Below are positions 43,776 to 54,375 of a stretch of DNA of 64,000 bases, one piece after another. Location of the stretch: contig NC_080175.1 of the NCBI RefSeq assembly GCF_950295315.1, positions 64,319,353-64,383,352 on the forward strand, written 5' to 3'. The notes below the pieces were generated by a model. That model did no database searches. It was given only the letters and a program-made list of their open reading frames with translations, and was not told the DNA's origin. Made by a program: the position numbers and the translations under genes. Numbering within the stretch: the stretch's first letter is position 1; each line of letters begins with the position of its first letter. This DNA is from Erinaceus europaeus (lineage: Eukaryota; Chordata; Mammalia; Eulipotyphla; Erinaceidae).

Positions 43776-46542
43776 ATGGTTAATGTTATCATCACATTAT
43801 TTGGTATGTGGTTAACTTTGAAAAGTCCTTTTGTTAGGGTTTGCTGTATAATACCCAGTATTTTGTAAATAGCTGTGCCACTGGTTGCCTCTGATCTACT
43901 TGGTCTAGGCTTTTGAGAGAGTCTGCATATCAAATACACAGCCTATATATTAAGAAGACTCAGTCTGTGTTTTAAAAACTTCGAGACATACAATTAATTT
44001 TTCTCCCCTCATATTAATTAACTAGTGATTTATATGACTACACTTTACTAGGAGTGTACATAAACACCATTCCCACCACCAAAAGACTGTGTCCCATCCC
44101 AACCACCCACGACCACCCCCCACCAGCCCAGGAAGCTACATGTCTACCCCTCACCACAGGGTTTTTACTTTGGTGCCCTACTTTCAGTTTAGTCAGATAC
44201 TGCTTTTAGTTTCCCTTTCAGATCTTCTTTCTCAACTTCTGTTGATGAGTGGGATCATTCCATACTCATCTTTATCTTTCTGACTTAGCTCACTTAACAT
44301 AATTCCTTCTAGCTCTGTCTAAGATGGGTCAGAGAAGGTGGGTTCATTGTTCTTCATAGCTGTATAGTATTCCATTGTGTATATATACCAAAGCTTTCTC
44401 AGACACTCTTCTGTTGTTGGGCACCTGGGTTGCTTCCAGGTTTTAGCTATTATGAATTGTGCTGCTATGAACATAGGAGTGCATACCTCTTTTTGGTTGG
44501 GTGTTATGGAGTCCTTGGGGTATAACCCCAGGAGAGGAATTACTGGGTCATATGGAAGGTCCATGTCTAGACTTGTGAGAGTTTTCCAGACTGCTCTCCA
44601 AGAGGCTGGACCAATGTACATTCCCACCAGTAACGCAAAAGGCTTCCTATGTCCCCACAACCTCTCCAGTATTTGTTGCTGCTGTCCTTTTTGATGTATG
44701 CCATTCTTACAGGAGTGAGGTGGTATCTTAGTGTTGTCTTAATTTGCATTTCTCTGACAATCAGTGACCTAGAGCAGTTTTTCATATGTTTGTTAGCCTT
44801 TTGGATCTCCTATGAGGTGAATGTTTTGTTCATATCCTCTGCCCATTTTTGGATAGGGTCATTTGCTTTTTTGGTGCTAAGTTTGCTGAGCTCTTTATAT
44901 ATTTTGGTGATTAGTTTCTTGTCTGATGTATGACATGTGAAGATCTTCTCCCATTCTGTGAGGGTTCTCTTTGTTTGTTTAATAGTTTCTTTGGCTGTGC
45001 AGAAGCTTTACAATTTGATGTAGTCCCATTGATTTGTTTCTGCTTTAGTCTTTCTTGCAATTGGGTTTATTTCATCAAAGATGTCCTTGAGGTGTAGGTG
45101 GGAAAGTGTTTTACCGATGTTTTCCTCTAAGTATTTGATTGTTTCTGTTCTAACATCCAGGTCTTTGATCCATTTGGAGTTGATTTTTGTTTCTGGTGAG
45201 ATAAAGTGGTTCAATTTCATTCTTCTGCATGTTACAACCCAGTTTTCCCAGCCCCATTAATTGAAGAAAGCCTCCTTCTTCCATTTAATCCTTTGGGCCC
45301 CCTTAGAAAAGATTAGATGTCCATAGGTGTGGGGATTTATTATTGGGCTTTCAATTCTGTTCCACTGGTCTGTGTGCCTACTTTTGTTCCAGTACCATGC
45401 TGTTTTGGTGATGATGTCTTTATAATATAGTTTGAGATCTGGGAGTGTGATGCCTCCATTTCTGTTTCTTTTCCTCAAGATGGTATCCATTATCTTTTTG
45501 AACCCTAAGACAGCAGGAACTTCACATCTCCACTACAGAGCCTATATTTCTCCCAGTCCTGGAACCTTAGGATAGGGCCCACTTTCCCGCATGCCTCTCC
45601 CAATCCATATCAAATAATATTGCATCAGCCGATTACAACCTAATCAATGCAATGATTGACAACTTAACATGCTTCACCTCAGACTGTGTCCAGAGACTTC
45701 AGGTGTGGAATGACAACCTTTCAGCTTCATTACTCGGGTGAGACCTTTGCTTTCATAGCATTCTCTAATTCCATCCCAGGTGGATCACTTTCTAACAAAG
45801 TCCCAAAACCTAGATACACACCAGGTTCTGAGAGAGAGCATATGTTCACACGTATCCATAAACAAGTACATAATATATACCTGAAAGCAGAGGTACATTA
45901 AAGTTTGCAGTGAGTACCCTCTCCCAAAACTTCCTCTCCACTATTCCAACCTTTAGGTCCATGATTGCTCAACAATTTGTTTGGCTTTGTATGTTAACTC
46001 TCTTTTCAGCCACCAGGTTCCAGATGTCATCAGGATGCTGGCCAGGCTTCCCTGGACTGAAGACCCCACCAATGTGTCCTGGAGCTCCACTTCCCCAGAG
46101 ACCCACCCTACTAGGGAAAGAGAGAGGCAGACTGGGAGTATGGACCCACCAGTCAACGCCCATGTTCAGCGGGGAAGCAATTACAGAAGCCAGACCTTCC
46201 ACCTTCTGCAACCCACAAGGACCCTGGGTCCATGCTCCCAGAGGGATAGAGAATGGGAAAGCTATCAGGGGAGGGGGTGGGATATGGAGATTGGGTGGTG
46301 GGAATTGAGTGGAATTGTACCCCTTCTACCCTATGGTTTTGTTAATTTATCCTTTCTTAAATAAAATATAAATAAAAAAATCAAAGATCCTAGGTGCAAT
46401 CAGATGCTTTAAAAGTAATGTAAGCTAACAGAAGAACCCTTCCTCCACTGCATTTCATAGGTTCTTGTTTCTTTACTACTATGTGTTTTGAACATTTCTA
46501 ATTACTCAGTAATGTAATAAATAGAGTTGCAATGACAAAAAA
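43776..46542 (+). mobile_element. Twin-primed L1 insertion with candidate 3' transduction
   Basis: The left arm 43776 to about 45484 is inverted (ORF2 C-terminal half to mid 3' UTR in complement). The right arm from about 45485 is direct and continues the 3' UTR from the same L1 position, so together they are near-colinear. The L1 ends A-rich at 46362-46380. A further 160 bases of non-L1 sequence end in a TAATAAATAG..poly(A) stretch. The 12-bp TSD AAGAAGCAGGTG is perfect at 43764-43775 and 46543-46554, placing those 160 bases inside the insertion. Confidence 0.9.
46381..46542 (+). other. Candidate L1 3'-transduced flank
   Basis: Non-L1 sequence lies between the L1 A-rich end and a second poly(A) run (46537-46544). 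A polyadenylation signal AATAAA is at 46517-46522, about 15-20 bases before that run. This is the expected layout when an L1 transcript reads through its own weak signal and uses a downstream one at the source locus. Confidence 0.8.
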
Positions 46543-46760
46543 AAGAAGCAGGTGAATAAAAACACTGTATTTTGTACCTCACATTATTTTTTTATTTGAA
46601 ACATTATGTCAGTTTAAACCTAGTTGTGAGGTCAATAAATTAATATATTGAGGGCTGGAAAATTATTAATAGTTCACCTGGAGAGTTTACTTCCTTTGTC
46701 ATGTTTACAGCATTTAAAATCACAAACTCCACAAAGTGGCAAAAGTTTCATTACAGCTGT

Positions 46761-46761
46761 C

Positions 46762-46802
<41 letters not shown>

Positions 46803-46836
46803 CATCCATCCATATATCTATCTAATCTATTCCTTA
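46761..46836. repeat. (CTAT)n / (CCAT)n microsatellite
   Basis: About ten CTAT units (46762-46802) run into CCAT units and degenerate TATCTA repeats. The 91-codon frame across it is an artefact of the repeat. Confidence 0.95.
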
Positions 46837-46839
46837 TAT

Positions 46840-47945
46840 ATCTATCTGAACAAGTTATCCAAGAGTAATGAAGCCCCAATGATAATACAAAGCACTAATA
46901 TATTGAAGATTGCATACATATGAATGCTCAGAAAGTTAGTTACATGGTTCAAATATATCCATACTATAGTTGGACTCCAGTCCAATACTACTTAACATGT
47001 CCCTATATAGCTTGCCATTATTTGTATCACTGGACTTACATGCCATATGTACTATGTTATTATGCGAGTCATTACAAATAAAATATCTTGATTTGAAGGA
47101 TACATTTAATAGTCCTAATATGAAATTTCAATGCCAGAAATACCCACAATAAGAGAAAGATTATGACAATTTAATAATATAGATTAAAAGGCTAGAGAAG
47201 CATAAATATGTCATATGTATTATTTAGAATCTATTTATAACAATAATAAAGAAATGTATATGGTCCCCATTTTGTGGAGGAAAAAAATCTAAAATTCAGA
47301 AAATGTTAGTGATTTAATTGGTTAAACAAAAGACACAGTAAAAGACCATTGTAAGTAGGGCTCTTCTTACGAGATATATTTTTAGCTTCTTTCTGTTTTC
47401 TATGGAGGTAATGAAAAGATCAATGGTCTGAATATCTGTGTCTAATTCACTGTAATAAACGCTTCTCCTTTTAACTCCAGCTTTTTAAAAAACATGTATT
47501 TGCCAACGAACAAGTAATTTCAATTCTGTTATTCATTTTTATTCAGTTATAAAATAAACCAATAAATATGAATCAGTTTCTAAGATTTATCTGGCATCCT
47601 GGATTACATATTGTTTTACATAATTACAATGTTTTAATCATTATTTATGAATAAAATGTTAACATCAAATTTTAAATATTGTTCACAATAATTATTTGTT
47701 AATGGAAGTTAAATGGGTACATCTAATCTTTTGTGAATAAGTATTACTTTAGTTAACAAAGGAGTATATTAATGCTACCTGTGAAGAAATTAGTATCAAA
47801 TATAGATGTTTTGTACAATAACCCATATTAATAGACTTATTTTCATATTTATCAGTTATATAAACAAACTCATCAGCAGGCAATTTTATTGAGATATATT
47901 TCCTGAAAAGTGAAGTATGTAACTGTAAATTAATATATTAAATAT
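46840..47945. other. No feature recognised
   Basis: AT-rich single-copy DNA. Confidence 0.5.
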
Positions 47946-47949
47946 ATAA

Positions 47950-48345
47950 GGGGTCTGGGAACTAACTCAGCAAAAGAGTAAAGACCTCCCATGTGTGAGG
48001 TCCTGGGGCAGTTCTATAATATCACAGGTGAATACCATGGACAGCTAGAAGAGGAGATGGGCAGAGCTCTTTGAATTATAGTGTTTTGGTGCATTGCTTA
48101 CCATCTCTTTTCTACCTCTGAAAATAGGGGAATAACAGTTGGATCATTTCAGCCACCCAATTCTATCACACATGCACAGGGCCTGGATTCATTCCCCCAG
48201 CACCACATCAAAAAATGTATTACTGGGCTCAGAGATAATTTAAAACGTTAGAGCATAGTGATTATAGTTCTGATGATTTGGATTCAATTTCCAATACTGA
48301 CATATGCCAGAGCTGCACAGTCCTCTTGTCTTTCTCTTTGATAAA
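47950..48345 (+). mobile_element. Cluster of two or three old tRNA-SINE remnants
   Basis: Three successive head-like stretches: GGGTCTGGGAACTAACTCAGC..GAGGTCCTGGGGCAGTTCTA (47951-48025); CTATCACACATGCACAGGGC..GGATTCATTCCCCCAGCACC (48163-48210); and GGGCTCAGAGATAATTTAAAAC..GGATTCAATTTCCAATACTG (48224-48300). The B-box-like cores are degenerate. The short A-rich spacers fit serial insertion of old SINEs. Confidence 0.55.
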
Positions 48346-48355
48346 AAAATAAATA

Positions 48356-48520
48356 AATGGAGACTGAATAGTGGCTCAGTTGGTAGAGCTCACGTGTACC
48401 CAGGATCCAGCTGCAGGAAAGCATCACAGGGGTGGAGCAGTTTGCAGATGCCTATCTTCGCTCTTTCTCTATTTCTTTCTATCATTCAGCTTCTATCAAG
48501 GAAAAAAAAAAGCTTCTAGA
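48356..48520 (+). mobile_element. Diverged type B SINE
   Basis: AATAGTGGCTCAGTTGGTAG, CTCACGTGTACCCAGGATCC, GCATCACAGGGGTGGAGCAG and TTTGCAGATGCCTATCTTC, then a CT-rich stretch and an A-run at 48502-48511. Confidence 0.75.
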
Positions 48521-48745
48521 AACAGTGAAATTATGTAGACACAGAGTTCCTAAATAACCTTAATGGGAAGAAGTAATATGTAATATATAATTATATAGTG
48601 TAATATATAATAACTGAATTTATAGTAAGTTTCCACCTATATAATCTTTATAAACCCATCTAGTAGATTTTACCTCTTTTATTAATGAATATTGTATGAC
48701 ACAGTATATTATTTGTGCTTGTGGGCTATCTGACTTGGGTAGGAA

Positions 48746-49008
48746 TTTTTTTTAAATATTTATTTATTCCTTTTTGTTGCCTTTTTGTTATAGTTAATTG
48801 CTGTTGTCATTGTTGGATAGGACAGAGAGAAATAGAGACAGGAAGGGAAGACAGAGAGGGGGAGAGAAAGACACTTGCATACCTGCTTTACCACCTGTGA
48901 AGCGACTCCTCTGCAGATGGGGAGCCAGGGGCTAGAACCAGGATCCTTATGCTGGTCCTTGTGCTTTGCGCCACCTGCACTTAACCTACTGTGCTACTGC
49001 CTGACTCC
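48746..49008 (-). mobile_element. tRNA-derived SINE, type A, with TSD
   Basis: A complete minus-strand copy, with the head complement ending ACTGCCTGACTCC at 49007. The body and A/T-rich tail complement run down to 48750. The TSD TGGGTAGGAA occurs at 48736-48745 and 49009-49018. Confidence 0.9.
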
Positions 49009-49044
49009 TGGGTAGGAAATATTTTAAATTCAAGGATTAATTCT

Positions 49045-49380
49045 TCTTCTTCTTTTTTTCTTTCTACTAGGGCTATCACTAGGGCTCATGCCTACATTAC
49101 AAATCCATTGCTTCCAGCAGCCTTCTTTCCTTTTAGGCGAGTGCACTGTCCCTGGGCTGGTTCTCCCTCCCTCTTCTTTCCTTTTTAAAGTTATTTTTCC
49201 ATTTTTTACTTTTAGTATATAGGACAGAGAGAGAAGTTGAGAAGGAAAGATAAGAAAAGTGAGAGAGAGAACCACCTGCAGACCTGCTTTATTGCCCATG
49301 AAGCTTCCCCTACAGTTGGAGGAGGGGAGTGGCTGTGAACTAGATGCACCACCATCCAACTCTGCAATGATTCTTTTTTA
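49045..49380 (-). mobile_element. Composite SINE with 3' extension, diverged
   Basis: The minus-strand 3' extension (AGGGCTCATGCCTACATTAC..TTCCAGCAGCC near 49070-49125), a T-rich joint, a GA-rich body (GACAGAGAGAGAAGTTGAGAAGG) and the head complement (TAGATGCACCACCATCCAAC) occur in order. The long minus-strand frame is spurious. Confidence 0.7.
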
Positions 49381-49384
49381 ATAA

Positions 49385-49995
49385 AATTAAAAAAAACTGT
49401 ATTAGCATTTTAATAATGATTAACAACATTACTGGATAAGAGGGGGTACAATTCCATACAATTCCCACCATCAAAATTTTGTATTTCATCCCCTCCACTG
49501 GAAGTTTCCCTATTCTTTGTCTCTCTGGAGGTATGGGCTAAAATTCCTCATGGGGTGCAGAAGGTGGGAGGTCTAGCTACTGTGACTGCTTCTCTGCTGA
49601 ACATGGATGTCAGCAGGTTGTTCCATTCCCCCCAGCCTGTCTCTGTGTCTGTCTCTGCCACTAAGGACTAGTGGAGTAGGACTCTGGAGAAGTGATGTTC
49701 CAGGACATATCGGTGAAGTCCTCTGACCTGGGAAGTCAGGATGTCATCGTGGTAGCATCTGAAACTTGGTAACTGAAAAGCAGTGAGATACAAAGCAGGA
49801 CGATTTGTTGAAATAATCAGGAAGCTAAAGGTCAGAGTAAAGCAGATGGAACTAAAGGTCTCCGAATAGGAAGAAGTTAGGCAGTCCATATTAGATATAT
49901 TCTAAGGGGTCCGTGGCTTTAGTCATTTTTGCCTGAGCCCAATAGCTATCATGCAAGTAGGGTAAGATTGTTGTCTGAGAAGATGGTATCAGAGT
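49385..49995 (-). mobile_element. Older L1 3' UTR, 5'-truncated
   Basis: GGATAAGAGGGGGTACAATTCC..CAATTCCCACCATC, TCTGGAGGTATGGGC, GTCTCTGCCACTAAGG and GTTCCAGGACATATCGGTG parallel the minus-strand young L1 3' UTR with clear divergence. It extends to about 49995 with 3' UTR of the alternative family. Confidence 0.75.
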
Positions 49996-49999
49996 TGAA

Positions 50000-51160
50000 A
50001 ATAGGACTACAAAACTGGATTAATTCTTAATGAAACACATTTTATTTTTGCTTTTCATGGTATCCTATGCTTAAAGTCCGTCCCACTTTTCTTTACCATG
50101 ATATTGAGAGCTTTAACTAAATTTTCAAGAGAAGAAAAAAAAAGTTCAAATAGTTTTATAAATGACAAAGATAAGGATAAAATGCATTTGTAAAGTTCAC
50201 TGTGGATTTTAAATTAACATAAAATAAAGAAAACTATGTTTGATACATAAAGCCTTTCATTTATCTTAACAATTTAGGTTTCATTAGGAATGGTGGAATT
50301 GGTCTCTTTTAGATCATTAATAATTCCGATAGAAATGTGTTTGAGGTTTAAATTCATGAAATATGTAGTATAAATTTCTCTTATAACAGTAATAAAGGGA
50401 ATGAAGGAAATTCATCATAGTAGGATATAGAAATGACGCTTGAAAATTTTTACGTGAATAGCTACACTAATTGCTGAGGCCATTCCTGCTCACAGTTATT
50501 TATCAAAGGCAGAATGATAAGTACAAGTTATGGTTTATAAAATCGTTTTGAAAATATTAAAATAAATTATTCATGTTTTTCACAGATGGCTAAATGTAAA
50601 ATACATTATGTATTCAGAAATTTTTTCCTTATAAATTGGGTAAGATTTCAGCAATCTAAATATGCACAATGTCTTTAAATGAATTATTGGAATGATTAAG
50701 TTTTAGGAGACTTTTTAAGTTGAAAATTATGAAAACCATTGGAATAAATTGCAATGGGGAGTTTTAGAGGTAATTTAAATGTGTAATTCATAAATGCACA
50801 GAATTTTGGTTTATGATATTGTGTTTATATAGGATGAAAAATGATGAATTCTGATGAATGCTAAAGAATATTATATTCTTCCTTGTGAGGGTTCTTTTTT
50901 TCTTTTCCTAAGGCTGTTAATGCTATCAGTGGGATGGCTCTTAAGTGATTTTAATCTTTTCACTTCTGATTCTGTAAAAATCAGTCATCTACATGGATTT
51001 GGAGAAGATTTACATAGAAAGAAAATTGCCATCCTTTTTCTGGTCAATTTTTATTTAATCTAAAGAAAATTTGCAATTCATTACTCATGAACATCAATAA
51101 ATTAATAGACAGTAGTATAAAGAAGTTTCTAGAATTGGTTAACTATAGTAGAAAGAAATA
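50000..51160. other. No feature recognised
   Basis: AT-rich single-copy DNA. The 69-codon frame at 50854 has no protein-like features. Confidence 0.5.
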
Positions 51161-51164
51161 ATTG

Positions 51165-51450
51165 TTTAGGACCTACCACATAATCTGGCAATTCCCTTCC
51201 TAGGCATTTATCCATGATTCGCAAACAAATCCTTATCAAGAAGAGATCTGCTTTTGTCTGTGGCAGAACTGTTTGTAATAACCAAAACCTAAGTGTCCAG
51301 CAGTAGATGAGTGGTTGAAGAAGTTCTTGTAGATATACACAATGGAATAATAAACAGATATAGTAAAAGATGAAGTCTTGCACTTTGATGTAATGTTGAT
51401 GGAGCTGGAGGGGGTCTTGTTGAATGATAAACCAGAAGAAGTATGAATGT
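51165..51450 (+). mobile_element. Old L1 ORF2 end remnant
   Basis: GACCTACCACATAATCTGGC..CTTCCTAGGCATTTATCC, TGTTTGTAATAACCAAAACC, AGATGAGTGGTTGAAGAAG and ATATACACAATGGAATAATAAAC follow the ORF2 C-terminal order seen in copy B (15140-15380). It is interrupted at its 3' end by the SINE that follows. Confidence 0.8.
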
Positions 51451-51451
51451 T

Positions 51452-51780
51452 GGTTATTCTCTCTCTCTCTCTCTCTCTCTCCCTCTCTCCTCCAGCTGGT
51501 GGGGCTCAGTGCCAGCACTATGAATTCACCCCTTTGGGCGGATTTTTTTATTATTTTATTTTATTGGATAGGACAGGTCAAAAATGAGAGGAGAGATGAG
51601 AAGAGAGAAAGAGATAGATAGAGGGAGAAAAAAAAGGTAGACACCTGTATACATGCTTCACCACTCCTGAAGTGAACCCACTGCAGGTGGGGTGTGGAGG
51701 TGCTCAAACCCGGGTTGTTATAAGTATCCTTGAAGATAATACTATGTGTGCTTAACTGAGTGCACCACCACCTGGCTCCA
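51452..51780 (-). mobile_element. Composite SINE with 3' extension, in an old L1
   Basis: Left to right: a CT microsatellite (51458-51490); the extension complement CTCCAGCTGGTGGGGCTCAG..GCACTATGAATTCACC; a T-rich joint; the GGATAGGACAGGTCAAAAATG body; and the head complement ending GTGCACCACCACCTGGCTCC at 51779. Confidence 0.8.
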
Positions 51781-52934
51781 ATTCATTATTTTCTTGGTAA
51801 AGTGATAGCAAAGTTGGAAATAAATTGAAATGACTATTCTAAGTAATTTCAAATAAGTAAAAAAAAATGATTCAAGAATAATTTACCTAGATATTTTCTA
51901 TTCTATATTCTAGATATTTTTTCCTATGTTCTTACTGATTCACTAAAAAATAAAATGTGTCAAAATAATTATTCTAATGTTATATATTAGTTAACTATAT
52001 GCCATTTAATTAACTGTTTTTAGTCATGCAGTCTTAAAACATGAGCAGTAGTGGATTTAGTTTATGTTCTTGATAGCACACCTCCTGTAATGCTCAATAA
52101 AATAGATGAAAGGTAAATTCTGCTTTATAAAACATTTTTCACTTTCTCTGACACCAGCAATAGCCATATCTGAGAAGCGCTTTCATCAGAAATAAATAAA
52201 AACCAAATCCTTGGCACACAGCTGAATCATAAAACATAATTTCAAGTGTCTGTTCTATAGGAAGACTATTGGTCTACACTTCTTTCACTTCACATTATCT
52301 GGTAAATAGCAGTAACTCAGTGGTATTTGAGGACAAAAATATGCTGCTGTCTCCCAAAGTCAGAATTTATTATCAATGTTTAAAGAATCTGGTGACATGC
52401 AATTTTTACATTTCAATCTATTTCATGACACAAACTGTAATTTAAAAAAATGGAAACCAAATAAATGGTATTGACTGTTATAATTAGGTTTATGCTATGG
52501 TAGAATGAAGCCTTTTAAATCAGATAGATGATGTCAAACTACTGAATCATCCTCTTAGGTTAATTGTTGTCTATTTCCTTGGGCAGCCTATTTATTTGAT
52601 AAGTAGTCAAAGATGCTTCTTTAATTGCATAATTATGCCTTATTGTATGAATTAGCATTCAGAATCAGTGGATCTCCATGCATACATTTCAATCAATTTT
52701 ATATAAGTACTTTAGGTAGGCACATGTTTATTTATTCACTTCCTGTTCATTTAACTTGCACATTTTTATGCCCCTACTGGCTATTAAGAACTGCCATTTA
52801 CAGAGTTTTATTCTTTAGCATTTTAAAGGAAATTATAGTTTAACTTTACTTGGAAAGTTTATACAAAAAGTCTGTGTATTTTACCATAGTTTATATGTTG
52901 TAATAACATCAATAGAACAAGCTGTCATTTTGCT
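51781..52934. other. Single-copy DNA
   Basis: No repeat landmark. 52140-52400 is less AT-biased and more complex than its surroundings, but it has no sustained frame. Confidence 0.45.
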
Positions 52935-53032
52935 TCATGTCTTTCCACCAGAGCATTGCTCAGCTCTGGCTTGTGGTGGTAGTGGGCATTGAACCTGGGA
53001 CCTTTGATGCTTCAGGCATGAAGGTCAATTTT
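52935..53032 (-). mobile_element. Old tRNA-derived SINE, split by L1 D
   Basis: ACCAGAGCATTGCTCAGCTC..GGCATTGAACCTGGGACC is the complement of an old SINE, with GGGACC..GTTCAAT forming the B-box region. It stops at GCATGAAGGTCAATTTT, where L1 D inserted. The head resumes beyond L1 D at 59945-59965 (AATAGTCACTATGCTGTGT). Confidence 0.8.
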
Positions 53033-54375
53033 CTTTTTTTTCTTTTTTTTTTTTTTTTTAGTTAAGAAATGATTAATTAAAAAAACCATAGGGTAGGAGG
53101 GGTACAACTCCACACAATTCCCACCACCCAATCTCCATATCCCACCCCCACCCCTGATTGATTTCCCATTCTCTATCCCTTTAGGAGCATGGACCCAGGG
53201 TCATCCTGGGTTGCAGAAGGTAGGAGGTCTGGCTTCTGTAATTGCTTCCCCGCTGAACATGGGCATTGACTGGTCGGTCCATACTCCCAGTCTGCCTCTT
53301 TCTTTCAATAGTAGGGTGTGTCTCTGGGGGAGCTGAGCTCCAAGACACATTGGTGGGGTCTTCAGTCCAGGGAAGCATGGCCAGCATCCTGATGGCATCT
53401 GGAACCAGGTGACTGAAAAGAGAGTTAAGATACGAAGCCAAACAAATTGTTGAGCAATCATGGACCCAAGGCTTGGAATAGTGGAGAGGAAGTGTTAGGG
53501 AGGTACTCATTGCAAACTCTAGTGTACTTCTGCTTTCAGGTACATATTGTGCAGTAGTTTATAGATACGTGTGAACATATGCTATCTCTCACAGAAACTG
53601 GTGTATATTTAGGTTTTGGGACTTTGTTAGAAAGTAAACCACCTGAGATGAAATTAGAGTATACTATGAAAGGAAAGGTCTCACCCAAGTAATGAAGCTG
53701 AAGGGTTGTCATTCCACATGTGAAGTCTCTGGACACAGTCTGAAGTGAAGCATGTTGAGATGGCAATCGTTGTGTTGGTTAGGTTGTGATCGGCGGATGC
53801 AATATTATTTGGTATGGATTGGGAGAGGCATACGGGAAAGAGGGCCCTATCCAAGGGTTCCAGGACTGGGGGAAGTAGGGGCTCTATAGTGGAGATGTGA
53901 GGTTCCTGCTGTCTTAGGGTTCAAAAAGACAATTGATAGTTAATGTTATCATCACATTATTTGGTAATTGGGTTAACTTTGAAAAGTCCTTTTGTTATGG
54001 TTTGCTGTACAGTACGCAGTATCTTGTATATAGCTGTGCTATTGGATGCTTCTGATCTACTTGGTCTAGGCTTTTGAGAGAGTCCGCATATCTAATACAC
54101 AGCCTATATATTAAAAAGATTCAGTTTGTGTTTTGAAAAACTTTGAGACATACAATTGATTTTCCCCCCCTCATATTAATTAACTAGTGATTTATATGTC
54201 TACATTTTGCTAGGAGTGTACATAAACACCATTCCCACCACCAAAAGACTGTGATCCATCCCTCCTACCCACTCCCACACCCCACTGGCCCAGGAAGCTG
54301 CATGTCTACCCCTCACCACAGGGCTTTTACTTTGTTGCCCTACTTACAATTTGGTCAGGTCCTGCTTTTAGTTTC
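53033..54375 (-). other. L1 copy D 3' UTR
   Basis: About 1.3 kb, close in sequence to the 3' UTR of copy A over its whole length. It joins a deletion scar at 54376-54440 instead of the ORF2 stop. Enclosed frames are spurious. Confidence 0.85.
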
